From NCBI GenBank assembly GCA_036245525.1, contig BTPG01000004.1, positions 158,788,944 to 158,852,943 on the forward strand: 64,000 nucleotides of DNA. The letters are read 5' to 3'. Below, in pieces: positions 25,351 to 37,225 of this stretch (within the stretch, counting starts at the first letter, position 1; each line of letters begins with the position of its first letter). Below the pieces are notes generated by a model that had not been told where the DNA came from, made no database searches, and saw only the letters and a list, made by a program, of their open reading frames with translations. Source of the DNA: Semisulcospira habei. Its lineage: Eukaryota; Mollusca; Gastropoda; Semisulcospiridae. The position numbers and the translations under genes are program-made.

Positions 25351-26269
25351 ACCCCCACTTTTCCGGCACTCCCCTCTCGTCCTTCCGCCCCGTCTTTCAG
25401 GATGAAGTCCTCAAGACCATAAAGTCCATGCCTTTCAAAACCTGCTAACTAGACCCCCTCCCAGCTTCTCTCTACCGGGAGGGCCTTCCAAAACTTCTGC
25501 CCTTCATTACCGACATCATCAACACATCTCTAGAGAATGGCACCGTCCCCGATATCTTCAAGTCCGCCATCGTCCTTCCTCTCCTAAAAAAAAACACAAC
25601 CTCGACCCAAACGATCTCAAGAACTATCGCCCAGTCTCCAATCTCTCTTTCCTGTCCAAGCTTCTTGAGAAGGTTGTTCTCAACCAGCTCAACCTCCACC
25701 TTGCCGACAACAACCTCCTCAGTCCCTTCCAGTCTGCCTATCGCAAACATCACAGCACTGAAACAGCCCTTCTACATACCCTAAACGACCTGCTCCTCTC
25801 GGGCAACATCTCCCTTCTTACGCTACTCGATCTCTCTGCCGCCTTCGACACTATAGACCACTCTATCCTCCTCCACCGCCTTCACCACTCTTTCGGCATC
25901 ACTGACTCTGCTCTCTCCTGGTTCCTCTCCTACCTCTAGGACAGACAGCAGTCCGTCACCATCGACGGCGTCTCCTCCAGCCCAGTCAGGTTCTCCTGTG
26001 GAGTTCCACAGGGTCCGTCCTGGGCCCTGTCCTTTTCACACTCTACACCTCTCCCCTGTCCAACATCATCCAGTCTCATCACATACACCACCACCTCTAC
26101 GCTGACGACTCACAACTATTAGACAAACTCGACAACACTACTGACTCGCACGGCTGACTGCTACGAAGACGTGTAAAACTGGATGACAGCCAACAAGCTT
26201 AAACTGAACGACGACAAAACGGAAGCCATGCTGGTAGGCACTCGCCAGAAACTTTCCCACCTCCCTCCC
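25350..26269 (+). pseudogene. Rex1/CR1-like LINE reverse transcriptase fragment
   Basis: C-rich coding sequence unlike its AT-rich neighbours. Read across frameshifts it shows NYRPVSNLSFLSKLLEKVV, QSAYRKHHSTETALL, LLDLSAAFDTIDH, a [18 protein letters not shown] region with one base lost near 26010, YADDSQL near 26100, and LNDDKTEAMLVGTRQK. These are RT motifs of the CR1/Rex1 group. An in-frame TAG lies near 25938. The 5' part and 3' end are missing, and the fragment abuts Polinton sequence at about 26270. Confidence 0.75.
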
Positions 26270-26416
26270 TCGCATACAGCGCTACCAAGACGTTCTCAGA
26301 TATGCGATATCAAAAGTTGACTTTGTAGTTGGCATCAGGTTATACATGTTACCGTCTGACCTTCAACTCCAAATGAGTACAATAACAAATTATAATAACG
26401 AAATAATTGTTGCTGG
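26270..26416 (+). pseudogene. Polinton copy 1: fragment of the 393-codon gene (left of LTR element)
   Basis: It matches the reverse complement of 56210-56340: ATACAGCGCTACCAAGACGT and further on. The encoded text (RYQDVLRYA(R/I)SKVDFVVGI) is the same protein as in copy 2. It is cut by the LTR retrotransposon at 26417 and continues at 31538. Confidence 0.8.
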
Positions 26417-27686
26417 TGTGATGAAGCTCTATGCTTGTGCATAGTGCTCGCACAATAGGATTAGTACGGTACGGTTTTTGTTAACGGTTTGTTTGTGCCG
26501 AAAGTCCGTGGGGCCTGCTTCCCACGTGGAATATGTAAGACATGGTTAGCACGGGATTTTTTAGTGAGTTCTGTTTAGTGAGTTCTAGGCGGAAGCTATG
26601 ACTGTCAGAGGTCTAGATCGGGAGTGCGGGCTGTCTTATCGTATGGAACGGTTGTGTTTGAGTTACCTAGCCCGCATTCCAAGACTCTGAAGCCTAGATT
26701 TCAGGTATGTTTCTATAAACGTAGTATTGATAGTTGTTAGTTAAAGACAGTATGCGTGGTAAGATTAATGTGGTTGTATAGCGGTGTTCCGGTTTGGTTT
26801 AGTATAGTATGTTTAGAATTCGGTGAAGTAACCGGTGTTTTTGTATACAGTTGTTTACCGAGTTAGATGACTAAAGGAATATGAAGTGTGTATGTCTAAG
26901 CCGCTATGAAGATAGTACGTGGTTGGTTAAACATAGTCTTTTCCAGGGTATAGAGTAAGGTATAGCAAGAGTGTCAGTTAGGCTATAGTCTGTTTCAAGA
27001 TAGTGACAGAGATATGGGGGTGATACGAAGATAGTTTATGAAGCACGTGTGTGCGTGTGTGTGAATGAACGTGTGAGTTATTTGTATCAGCCAGGTTACG
27101 TGACGTTTCTCATTGATCCAATATGTTGTGTGTTTAGCAAGTATTACGTTGGGACTTTTGTCTATTCAGAGTTCTTGTAACGAGAGTGGAAAGACGGACG
27201 CCGAGACGTCGAGTCGCAGGTGGGACCTACGTGAGGTCATCCCTCCAGCTCTTCTGAGAGTGAGTCTGACTGGGGACCAAGACACCCAGGTCCAAGTGAG
27301 AACTGAGTACCGTACGAGAACAAAGACGTCCGTGCCCAAAGAGAGACAGGACGGCAACAAGCGTACGACGAAGGACTTTCACGCCTAGACGTGAGAAGGA
27401 CCAACGTAACCAGGCAACATCAAACAGGTTGGAGGCAATGTGAGACTAAGACCTAACCTGGCAAAGATATTGTGATACGTGTGTGGTGTGATAATAGAAC
27501 AGTGTATATAGTTGATAATCATTTAAGTCGTTCTTTTCATTTATAGTGTATAAAGGTTACTTTAGAAAGGGAGCCCGTGTGTTGTGTTTTACCGCATGAA
27601 TGCGCCCGTCTGAGTCAGTGGCGGTGTATGCGTCTGTTGCGTGAGAGTCTGTGCGTACGACTGTGGGCAAGTCTGCGTGCGTTACA
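26417..27686 (+). repeat. 5' LTR
   Basis: 1270 bp, TGTGATGAAG...GCGTTACA. The sequence just after it (GGGGTGACCCTG) should hold the primer-binding site, but I cannot assign a tRNA. A 91-codon open frame inside it is also found in the 3' LTR but not in the solo LTR at 12.4 kb, so it is not a conserved gene. Confidence 0.88.
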
Positions 27687-27871
27687 GGGGTGACCCTGTT
27701 TTAGCGGTAGGTTAGAGGTATCTGCGGGCGATAGTGAGTAGCGATTTTAGGGTAGGTCACTATTTTCTGCGTAGGTTGATATTGTTGTAAGTTTTCATTT
27801 TCAGTTTTTCCGTTGACTTGGTTGTGGTATTTGTATTTTTACGTGCTCAAGTTTGGGAAGTTGTAGCCAAT

Positions 27872-29902
27872 ATGGAGGTAGAGGCTTACATTAAACAGGG
27901 TGAAAGGTTAGGACTTAAGGATGAGAAGCTTTTTGATTAGGTAGAAAAATGTAGGGATAGAGAAGATAGGGCGAGAGAGAGAGAAATTCAGATAGAAGAG
28001 AGAGTACTAAAAGAGAAAGAGTTAAAGGTTCAGAGGGTGAGGGACGAGAAAGAATTAGAAATTCGTAGACTTAGAGAGGAGAAGGAGTTGGAAATGCAGA
28101 TACAGAGGGAGGAGAAAGAGCTAGAAATTCAGAGAGAGAGAGAGAGAAAAGAAAGACAGAATACTTAAGAAAGAGGAAATGGAGCTAAAGGAGAAAGAAT
28201 TAGAAGTTCAGAGAGTGAGAGAAGAGAAAGAAAGAGTCTTAAAGGAGAAAGAATTAGAAGTGCAGAGAGAGAGAGAAGAGAAAGAAAGGGTCTTAAAAGA
28301 GAAGGAATTAGAAGTACAGAGAGAAGAGAGAGCGTTTCAGAGAGAGAAAGACGAGAAGTCTCTAGCGTTTCAGAGAGAGAAAGACGAGAGGGAACATGCT
28401 TTAAGAGAGAAGGAACTAGACTATTAGAGAGAAGAAAAGGAGAGGGATAGAGAGGTGCAACTGCAGTTAGCTCGAGATGCGGGATCTAGACCAGATAGTG
28501 ATTCAGTAAGCCGAGGCATACGCAATTTTCCTAAACTGCCGATGTTTAAAGAGTCCGTGGACTCTATTGACGCTTTTTTGTGTCGTTTTGAGTCTCATGC
28601 GCAGGCGTTGAGTTGGCCTCCTGCCAACTGGCCCGTTTTGCTTTCGTCTGTGCTAGAGGGTCAGGCCTTGAGTCTTTACCATAGTTTGACCATTTCGGGG
28701 AACATAGAGTACGAGACTTTGAAGGAGTGTCTCTTGCATAAGTTCCAGTGTAATGCGGAAGGTTTTAGGGAACGCTTAAGAGCTTGTCGGCCAGAGACAG
28801 GGGAATCGTTTATGTCGTTTGGCAAACGATTGTCCCATTTGCTCGTACGTTGGGTCGAACTGTCAAAGATCGACCACACGTACGAAGCATTGTTCGATCT
28901 ATTGTTGGCTGAACAGTTCTTTGGTAGCGTTTCCAATGATCTAGCGGTATTCTTGAGGGAGCGTAACCTCAAGACTACGGACGAGTTAGTGCAGAACGCG
29001 GAGGCTTTTCGGATGGCGCATCCTACGAAAAACCTCGCGCGTAGGACCGAGACACCGCCAGTCGGGTTGGTCGCTGCTGACACGACTGAGGGTTACCGGG
29101 GCATCAATACTTTACGTGGAGGCCAGCGGATTAACGGTAGAGGTACTTTGCGTTTTCGACGCGGTGATCGAGGTAACAGCAATGGCGGTAGCGATCCGTA
29201 CGCACGTGGAGGAACTTCTTTGCGTGGGTATGGTCGTGGTCGTGTTGCGAGTTCGGACACGCAGTGTTTTTCTTGTAGTGGGTACGGGCACTTCAGTCGG
29301 AGCTGTCCGTACTACAGTGAAGGCGCGCAGTATGCTAGTTATCAGGAGCACGGCCATCTGGCTCATCAAGGTCCTAATAATCCTGGTATGGTGGATGGGG
29401 CGGTGCAGCCCACTCACGTAGCCAGTTTTGTGGTCCCAGTAGGGGAGGAACCACAGCTGGGCGCAGTGTGTTCAGATGACGGAGGTGGTTGCCTACCGCT
29501 GGTAGACGGGGTTGTAAACGGATGTCTCGTTTCTGTTCTCCGTGACTCCGGTACAACGACCGCGGGGGTCAGGCGTAGCCTTGTTAGACCAGATCAGTTC
29601 ACAGGCGAGTCACAGAAAGTAGTTTCGTTTGGAGGCAGGATAGAAGTTTTTCAGTTAGCTAAGATAGAAGTTGACACGGAGTTTTTCACAGGTGATCTGG
29701 TTTCGTGTGTCATCGACGAGCCAGTAGTTGATTTAGTTCTGGGTAACATGAAGGGTGTGCAGCCAGTCATCGCTAAAGAGGGAGCGATGAAGCGAGCTCA
29801 CGATCCTCACGGTGTAGAGTCGCATCAGTCGCTACGAGAGCTCGGAGCAAGCGTGCTCGTGGGCAGAGGGAACGTGTTATTTCCGTCCAGAATCAGGGAA
29901 TA
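27872..29902 (+). pseudogene. LTR retrotransposon Gag with zinc knuckle and protease-like C-terminus
   Basis: It starts at ATG 27872. The first 180 or so codons are a highly charged coiled coil of repeated KEKELEVQRxREEK-type units (to about 28427). From about 28500 comes a gag capsid domain (FLCRFESHAQALSWPP, YETLKECLLHKFQ, RLRACRPETGESFMSF, LAEQFFG), then an RG-rich stretch, a CCHC knuckle CFSCSGYGHFSRSC, and LRDSGTTTAGVRRSLV, which resembles an aspartic protease active site with DSG. It is broken by TAG at 27938, a frameshift near 28150 and TAG near 28425. No pol follows. Gag would form the particle; movement must depend on enzymes from another element. Confidence 0.8.
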
Positions 29903-30239
29903 GGTCAGCGGGTGTGGCCCAATAGTCGGGTTGGTCTGAGACGGCATACTTCTGTTGCGGACAGAAATGCCGCTCAGCACCCAATATTTAGGTAGATCGG
30001 AGACTGGGATCTCGCGATCGTGTGGGCAGTCGTTGGATCTTTTTCATTTCTGAAGGTTTAACGCGTTAGTTCTGTTTTGCTGTCGCTGTGCGATCTTAAG
30101 TTGTGCGTTGAGGCTGTCATGTTTTCTTCTGTTCTATATAGTAAAAGTTAGTCCTTTCCTGTTTTCGGATGATATTACGTCGAGTAGTCTTAAAAAGAAA
30201 CTCGGTCGTTTCTTTTTTTTTTCCCGAGGAAGGGGGAAT
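29903..30239 (+). other. 3' internal region with polypurine tract
   Basis: No gene. The segment GAGGAAGGGGGAA (about 30226-30238) directly before the 3' LTR is the likely polypurine tract that primes plus-strand synthesis. Confidence 0.65.
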
Positions 30240-30865
30240 TGTGATGAAGCTCTATGCTTGTGCATAGTGCTCGCACAATAGGATTAGTACGGTACGGTTT
30301 TTGTTAACGGTTTGTTTGTGCCGAAAGTCCGTGGGGCCTGCTGTCCACGTGGAATATGTAAGACATGGTTAGCACGGGATTTTTTAGTGAGTTCTGTTTA
30401 GTGAGTTCTAGGCGGAAGCTATGACTGTCAGAGGTCTAGATCGGGAGTGCGGGCTGTCTTATCGTATGGAACGGTTGTGTTTGAGTTACCTAGCCCGCAT
30501 TCCAAGACTCTGAAGCCTAGATTTCAGGTATGTTTCTATAAACGTAGTATTGATAGTTGTTAGTTAAAGACAGTATGCGTGGTAAGATTAATGTGGTTGT
30601 ATAGCGGTGTTCCGGTTTGGTTTAGTATAGTATGTTTAGAATTCGGTGAAGTAACCGGTGTTTTTGTATACAGTTGTTTACCGAGTTAGATGACTAAAGG
30701 AATATGAAGTGTGTATGTCTAAGCCGCTAGGAAGATAGTACGTGGTTGGTTAAACATAGTCTTTTCCAGGGTATAGAGTAAGGTATAGCAAGAGTGTCAG
30801 TTAGGCTATAGTCTGTTTCAAGATAGTGACAGAGATATGGGGGTGATACGAAGATAGTTTATGAA

Positions 30866-30918
<53 letters not shown>

Positions 30919-31537
30919 AACGTGTGTGTTATTTGTATCAGCCAGGTTACGTGACGTTTCTCATTGATCCAATATGTTGTGTGTTTAGCAAGTGTTACGT
31001 TGGGACTTTTGTCTATTCAGAGTTCTTGTAACGAGAGTGGAAAGACGGACGCCGAGACGTCGAGTCGCAGGTGGGACCTACGTGAGGTCATCCCTCCAGC
31101 TCTTCTGAGAGTGAGTCTGACTGGGGACCAAGACACCCAGGTCCAAGTGAGAACTGAGTACCGTACGAGAACAAAGACGTCCATGCCCAAAGAGAGACAG
31201 GACGGCAACAAGCGTACGACGAAGGACTTTCACGCCTAGACGTGAGAAGGACCAACGTAACCAGGCAACATCAAACAGGTTGGAGGCAATGTGAGACTAA
31301 GACCTAACCTGGCAAAGATATTGTGATACGTGTGTGGTGTGATAATAGAACAGTGTATATAGTTGATAATCATTTAAGTCGTTCTTTTCATTTATAGTGT
31401 ATAAAGGTTACTTTAGAAAGGGAGCCCGTGTGTTGTGTTTTACAGCATGAATGCGCCCGTCTGAGTCAGTGGCGGTGTATGCGTCTGTTGCGTGAGAGTC
31501 TGTGCGTACGACTGTGGGCAAGTCTACGTGCGTTACA
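30240..31537 (+). repeat. 3' LTR
   Basis: 1298 bp, nearly identical to the 5' LTR. It is longer because of a GT microsatellite at about 30871-30913. It ends GCGTTACA, followed by Polinton sequence CTGGTGTTGG. Confidence 0.88.
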
Positions 31538-31747
31538 CTGGTGTTGGTCAGAAATTAGAACTCAATCTATCTGTAAACTTGGGGGCCACAACCACACATT
31601 TACAAGCGTTAAAATTGTTAATAATGCCTGTAACATCAGTATAGACAGTAACAACCCCGGCTCCGACACTAGCACCCATACAGCCAGTACCACCGACCCC
31701 GTCAACCAACCTCTGGCACACATGAGTCAGAAAGAACTGCATTGGTA
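31538..31747 (+). pseudogene. Polinton copy 1: C-terminal fragment of the 393-codon gene (right of LTR element)
   Basis: It continues the fragment at 26270-26416 and matches the reverse complement of 56021-56200 (GTGTTGGTC, CTGTAAACTT(G/A)GG). It ends in a T/P-rich tail. It lies tail to tail with the membrane gene at 31772. Confidence 0.75.
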
Positions 31748-31771
31748 ATTGGCCTTACTGGACTAGGAATA

Positions 31772-32995
31772 TTACTTCTTTACCTGTTTCATTAAATAGC
31801 CAGTTATTAACCCTCCTACTGTTACCAAAAAGACCCACACATGCTCCGCCATAAATCCTACTGCCTTTGCTGCTGTACTGATATGCCAACTGACAACTGT
31901 ACCTATTATACCAGGCAACTCATCCATTGCTTCCACAGCCAATTTCTTAAGCAATTCTGATATACGAGACAACTGTTTTTTTTACCCACGACTGTAAGTC
32001 TTTTGGGTCTGTTGGAGCTGGTGGTCCAGGTGGTGTTGGACCACCACCACCGCCACCTCCAAAGATAGCCATTACAACAGTACTGAAAATAAATCCAAGA
32101 GCAGTAATTAAACTCGCAATAGTGATACCCTGTTCTCTGAAAAGTGTTTTAAGTCTCTCAGCCAATGTTGTGTCTTCGTGAAGTTTTTTCTGAATAGTTT
32201 CTCTAATCCTGTTGACTTGTGTTTTCAGTTTTTCTCTTCCAATACTAATCACTTCTAATCGCCCTGATCTTTCTATCTGCAAATCATTTAATCTGTGTTG
32301 TATTCTTTGTTTCATTTCTGTGTCAAGATTCCCATTGTCTGCGGTAGCCAGTTTCTCTTTTTCACGTTCTATGTGTTTATCAAGCTCACCCAGTTTGGCT
32401 ACATTGTTTACCATCTCACCTCTTATTGACTGCAGTGATTTATCCAAGCCCATAATCTCTCTCATTGATAAAGGTGGGTCGTCTATTGTTTTCATAGCAT
32501 CATTTATTTGTCCTTCAGTAAATGAGGTTTCTTGTATTACTGTGTTTGCTATTTCTGGCAGTCTTGTTACTTGTGTCATTTCAATTTCTTGTCCTGTTGG
32601 TAATCTTGTTTGCACATCATGGAGGGTACTAACCAGTCTAGGTGGTAATTTTTTACTTCCAACACCAAGGTAATGCTGCAGTGCTGCCTCACCGCCAAAA
32701 TCAGTTTTAATTGTACTTAAAGCTCTAAACTTAGCAGGGCTATTTTTATGGGTTAGATACACTTTTCCTCTGTCTGTATTTACAAATAAGTGATTTTATC
32801 ATATTCAAACTGATTAGTATCTATTACATCTGGGTGCGCACCAACACTGTCATAAAATGAGTTTACTTTGTCTTTTAACAGTTCGTAATACATACTAGAA
32901 GTAGTTACTATTCCAGTCATATCTGTGATACTATTATCAGAGACATTCATGTCATCCATTTCAAAATCATCATGATTAAATCCTCCCGCTGCCAT
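31772..32995 (-). pseudogene. Polinton copy 1: coiled-coil membrane protein
   Basis: The homologue of 54730-55974. The N-terminus MAAGGFNHDDFEMDDM starts at 32995 and frameshifts near 32785. The middle has MREIMGLDKSLQ, a long K/E-rich coiled coil and TLFREQGITIASLITALGF, and a G/P-rich linker leads to a second frameshift near 31960. The last part ends in hydrophobic segments (VSWHISTAAKAVGFMAEHVWVF). Function unknown. It is probably membrane-associated in a virion-like particle or in host membranes, which is inference from the hydrophobic segments. Confidence 0.75.
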
Positions 32996-33036
32996 TGTTT
33001 TTATTAATTAATTTTATTTGATTTTTGCATAATAAA

Positions 33037-34307
33037 ATGACATCATCTTACGGATCAAAGTTAGACCCATACAGAAAACTACGAGAGCCTCTTGGTGTTA
33101 AGGGCATTAGGCAGTCAATTGTCATTACAAATAGTCCAAGTACTATAGACCAACACCAAACACTCACAGTCAAGTTTCCAAACCTAGGTCCCAGTGACAT
33201 TATTGTTCCTGGCACTGCACGCCTTGCTTCTAATATTGAACTTTTATCAGAATCAGATGTGAACAGAACACTAGTTAACAATCTAGGCAGAGCAATTATA
33301 AAAAATATTAAAGTAAAACTAGAAGGACAGGGAGTGTTTAGTCTTGACGATGCTGATGTGTTCTACTGTTACAAAGACCTTTGGCTCACAAGAGAAGAAC
33401 GAGAAGATCGTATTATCAAGGCATACAGTCAGATAATGTTGGTAAACTTCGAATCGATGCCGGTGACAAATCAACGTCAGCACCCAAGCACGTTATTTTA
33501 GCTGAAACATACAGAACCAGATTTTTCATTCCACTTGAATTCGAAATCCTGACAGCGCATTTACCTTATTACCCAGGAGCACTGAATGACCATCTAAGCT
33601 TTGAACTAACCTTCAATGACTACTCTACAGTTATAAAATTATCTGATCTCAATGTGACATACAAGATCTCCAACATTTCCTTGAAATATGAAATTGTTAC
33701 ACATACTGAACTAGCCAGACTTATTCAAAACCAGTACCAGTCAAGACTGCCGATTTATTATGACAGGGTGATTAGGCACAGTTTAATGAATAAAGACAAA
33801 GCGACCCAATGTGGAACATAAACTTGAACACACCTGCCAGGTCACTGAAAGGCATACTTATGTTGTTTATTGAACCAGCGAGCCCATACAAAAGGGAATC
33901 AGAAAAATTCTACAATCCAAAAATTACACATTTGTCTTGTACAATCAAAGGTCGCCCAAATCAAGTGTACGCATCTGGAATGCAACCTTATCAATACTAT
34001 GACGAGATCACAAAGTATTTTGTGGGTGGGAGACTTAGAGAAAAAACGGCAAACATGGCATGTAAAGATTGACGTTAGGATCGGACAATACCTGACAAAC
34101 AAGTATGCACTTTGGTTAGACCTGCATAGTACAGACGACGACTACCTACATGGGTCAGGTTGAACTGTTGAAAACGGCAGTGACGGGGTTACAATTCAGA
34201 TACAAAAAAAGGTTGAAAAAGTGGAAGCAATAAATATATATTTGTATCTGATTTATGACGCACAACTCAATATTGCAGAAAGCAGACTAAGTGGACACAT
34301 GTATTAA
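33037..34307 (+). pseudogene. Polinton copy 1: probable double jelly-roll major capsid protein
   Basis: The start ATG at 33037 lies in TGCATAATAAAATG. It is collinear with the copy 2 gene at 53406-54689 and similar over its whole length: SYGSKLDPYRKLREPLG, DADVFYCYKDLWLTREER, LSFELTFNDYS, NTPARSLKGILMLF. It is broken by frameshifts near 33410 and 33815, a small deletion with a stop near 34070 and a stop near 34161. The capsid assignment rests on position next to the ATPase gene in copy 2, length and beta-rich character; it is inference, not a catalytic motif. Confidence 0.7.
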
Positions 34308-34349
34308 AATTGAAAGCATCTCATTTCAGTGGCTTGTATCCTCTTTTCA

Positions 34350-35223
34350 AGGTCTGTTGCGTGCAAGGGATGGCAACACTGCATTTGACAAAGACTTCTT
34401 TAAGCTTATGAACAATGCCTGTTTTGGTAAGACGATGGAAAATCCTCATCACCGCAAAGATGTGAGACTGGTCACAACTGAATCAGGTGCAATTAAACTT
34501 ACAGATAAGCCACAGTACACAGGGTACAAAGAGTTTCATTCATCATTGTATGCAGTGTCACTCAAAAAAAAAAGATTGTTAAACTGGACAAGCCAGTATT
34601 CGTTGGTATGGCAATTCTTAAATTGTCAAAACTGTTGATGCTTGAATTTTTTATGATTACTTCAAACCGAAGTATCCTGAGTGTCATCTGCTATACACTC
34701 TATGATTATAGACATGCCTACTGAAGACTTTTATGAAGACATGAAAACAGAACTTCACATGTATGACACGTCTGACTATCTAAAAGATCATCCGTTGTAT
34801 AGCACACAAAACAAGAAAGTGCCTGGCAAGTTTAAAGATGAAATGAATGGTGTGCCGATAGTCGAGTACGTTGGACTGAGGTCAAAACTGTATTCTATAC
34901 TGCACCAAAAGGGAAGTCAGTCGAAAGCAAAAGGAATTAAAAAAACAGCGATAAAAAATAAAGATATCCGTCATGAACATTACAAGCAAGTATTAGATGG
35001 AGCATTAATGCCTGATTATCCAAACAAGTCACTGAGGTCAAATAAACATAATCTTGAAATGATCCAAACACACAAGAAGTCACTTGCAGTAGGGGACACA
35101 AAACGTGTGTTTCACAGTAAGGAAATGGCTTATGCACCTGGACATTACAGACTCAAGTTTTCTGAAGGTATTTGTGATGAACTGATTGATGAACTGATTG
35201 ACGAATTTGTCAAAAGTGAGTAA
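34350..35223 (+). pseudogene. Polinton copy 1: DNA polymerase B, C-terminal fragment
   Basis: It begins inside the polymerase at the motif before LMNNACFGKTMEN and continues through the remainder to a TAA at 35221-35223, with frameshifts near 34560-34680. In the region equivalent to the YTDTDSM motif of copy 2 this copy reads CYTL..SMII, so the catalytic DTD is damaged. The N-terminal exonuclease and HNH parts are deleted; the fragment joins directly to the end of the capsid gene. Confidence 0.85.
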
Positions 35224-35801
35224 CAGTGTCTGGGGGAATAATCTGTAATTCTTCTCTAACAAGTGCCCTTCATATAGGTAATATATCAGTGGGTTACCGG
35301 GAACTATTTCTTTTATATTGTGTACAGACGTGGACCAAATGGGGTCGGTTGCTCTGCGTTTAACAGCTTTTTCTGATTCACTGGGCTGACATCTTACCTG
35401 TTTTGTAAACAAACTTGTGACAGGAGGCGGCGGTCCTGACGGTGGGGTTGTTTTTGGCTCTGTAATTGTTTTCTATTTAATAGCATCAACAGGCTTAGGC
35501 TGTCCATTATTCATTGCTTTTATCACAGCTGGTAATCTTTTTAACCACTCAGTGTTACGTGCGTCATGCATGTGTTTCTTAGCATACTGGTAACTGAAAA
35601 GTCTTTCTGATAATTGCTTGTTAAAGTTTTCAATTATTGCCTGAGATCTGTGAACACCAGGAATGCCTCGTCTAACCAGTACGCCATGCTTCGCAAATAA
35701 CTGATTAACGGCACCCTTGAATTCAGATCCGTCATCGACCTGTACGAGCCTGGGGAATATCAGAGGACCTCGACTATATATTTTTGTAAAAGCAGTCGCT
35801 A
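35224..35801 (-). pseudogene. Polinton copy 1: integrase, C-terminal part
   Basis: The minus-strand frame has KIYSRGPLIFPRLVQVDDGS, EFKGAVNQLFAKHGVLVRRG and AIIENFNKQLSERLFSYQYA, the second and third acidic residues of a retroviral-type DDE integrase. It is cut by the LINE at 35802 and resumes at 36840. Its 3' end meets the polymerase 3' end tail to tail, as in copy 2. Confidence 0.85.
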
Positions 35802-36831
35802 TCAATGCCAACCTGATCAAAGTCATGGCAAACCTTCACAACAAGGCCACTAGTGCAGTCTGCTTCAATGGCAAAATAGGAAACTGGTTTATGACGACAG
35901 TTGGAGTCAGACAAGGCTGCTTGCTCTCACCTTTTCTTTTCAACATCTTCCTGGGAAGAATCATGATGGACGCTCTGAAAGATCATGAAGGAACTGTCAG
36001 TATTGGAGGCAGAACAATCACGAAATTGCACTTTGCGGACGACATTGATGACCTTGCAAGAACTGAGATGGAGCTAGCTCAGCTGATGGAAAAGCTGGAT
36101 AGTACAGCCATTGCGTATGGAATGGAAATCAGTGCAGAGAAGACCAAACTGGTGACTAATAATGCCAGTGGCATTGGCACTGAAATCATGGTTGGAGACC
36201 AAAAACTGGAAACAGTTAAGAAATTAAAATACTTAGGAGCCATTGAGACAGATGAGGGATCAAAACCAGAAATACTGTCCAGGATCGCACAGACAACAGC
36301 AGCACTGGCAAGATTGAAGACCATATGGAAGGATAGAAACATCACACTCTGCTCCAAGATCAGACTGATGCGCTCCTTAGCCATCTCGGTGTTCTTGTAT
36401 GCCACAGTCATGGACCCTCACTGCAGACCTTGAAAAGAGGATACAAGCCACTGAAATGAGATGCTTTCGAAGGCTGCTTGGCATTTCATACAGAGATCAC
36501 ATCACAAACGAGGAAGTGGGAAGCAGAATCAGGCAAGCCATCGGGCCCTATGAAGACTTATTAGCCATTGTGAAAAAACGCAAACTGAAGTGGTATGGGC
36601 ATGTCACACGTTCATCAGGGCTTGCCAAAACAATCCTGCAAGGCACTGTGCAGGGAGGACGAAGGAGAGGAAGACAGAGGAAAAGATGGGAGGACAATAT
36701 CTCAGAGTGGACAGGACTGAAGTTGGGCTATATGCTGAGAATGGCAGAGAACAGAGAGGAATGGAGGGAGCTGGCTGTCAAGTCATCAGTGGTGCCCCAA
36801 TGGTCGGCAAGACTACAGGATATAGATAGAT
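35802..36831 (+). mobile_element. RTE-like LINE, 5'-truncated, inserted in the Polinton integrase
   Basis: About 1.03 kb flanked by AGTCGCTA at 35794-35801 and 36832-36839. It encodes the RT C-terminal half (VGVRQGCLLSPFLFNIFL, LHFADDIDDLA, GMEISAEKTKL) and the region after it (KRKLKWYGHVTRSSGLAKTI, VVPQWSARLQD), with one frameshift near 36415. It ends in a short ATAG repeat, the microsatellite-like 3' tail. It is nearly identical to 40078-40757 of the LINE downstream. Confidence 0.9.
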
Positions 36832-36839
36832 AGTCGCTA

Positions 36840-37225
36840 CCGTACTGGCTGTTTTGTCAGTTATAGGTTTGGCGTCCTTATACCTTGAAGCAATCTCGAC
36901 AACAGTCAGTGCGTACTTGTATCATTTCTTTCTTATTGTATCATATGGAAGAAACAATAGATCCATTTGATGCATGTCGTTTGGTGTTGTGTTCTCAAAA
37001 TGAGGACGTGTTATTTTTCATGGCGCGGGGAGATATACTTGCCAAATAGCTTGTCTTTGTAACCATTGTTTTGTTTGATTCACTGTTACATCCCCGCCCA
37101 CGGCCGCGTGTAATTTCTGAATCGTGGTGTTTCCCTTCCAATATCCAATTGGAGAGTAATATATTTTCGATATTTTGGCGTTTTTCATTTCTTCTAGCAA
37201 TATAAAGTCCCATAAAATATACAAA
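36840..37225 (-). pseudogene. Polinton copy 1: integrase, N-terminal part
   Basis: Minus strand: ISKIYYSPIGYWKGNTTIQK and TKQWLQRQAIWQVYLPAP, then the first catalytic region, collinear with the start of the integrase at 46846. The last part before the LINE insertion is frameshifted near 37010. Confidence 0.85.

Larger units (their letters stand above)
26417..31537 (+). mobile_element. Non-autonomous Ty3/gypsy-like LTR retrotransposon
   Basis: 5.1 kb with LTRs at 26417-27686 and 30240-31537, TG...CA ends, an internal gag-protease region of only 2.55 kb and no RT, RNase H or integrase. It is inserted in Polinton copy 1. CTGG precedes the 5' LTR and follows the 3' LTR (a 4-bp duplication, or up to 6 bp depending on where the LTR is said to start), and the Polinton sequence resumes directly. 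The two LTRs differ by about eight substitutions plus a GT-tract length change, so the insertion is recent. Confidence 0.88.

Noticed and set aside
27113..27388. 91-codon frame in the 5' LTR, repeated at 30964-31239
   Set aside because: Present in both LTRs only because they are near-identical; not kept in the older solo LTR at 12.4 kb.
32212..32673. Plus-strand 153-codon frame opposite the coiled-coil gene (and its mirror at 55104-55514)
   Set aside because: Antisense shadow of the K/E-rich coiled coil; it is S/F/L-rich and lacks its own start context.
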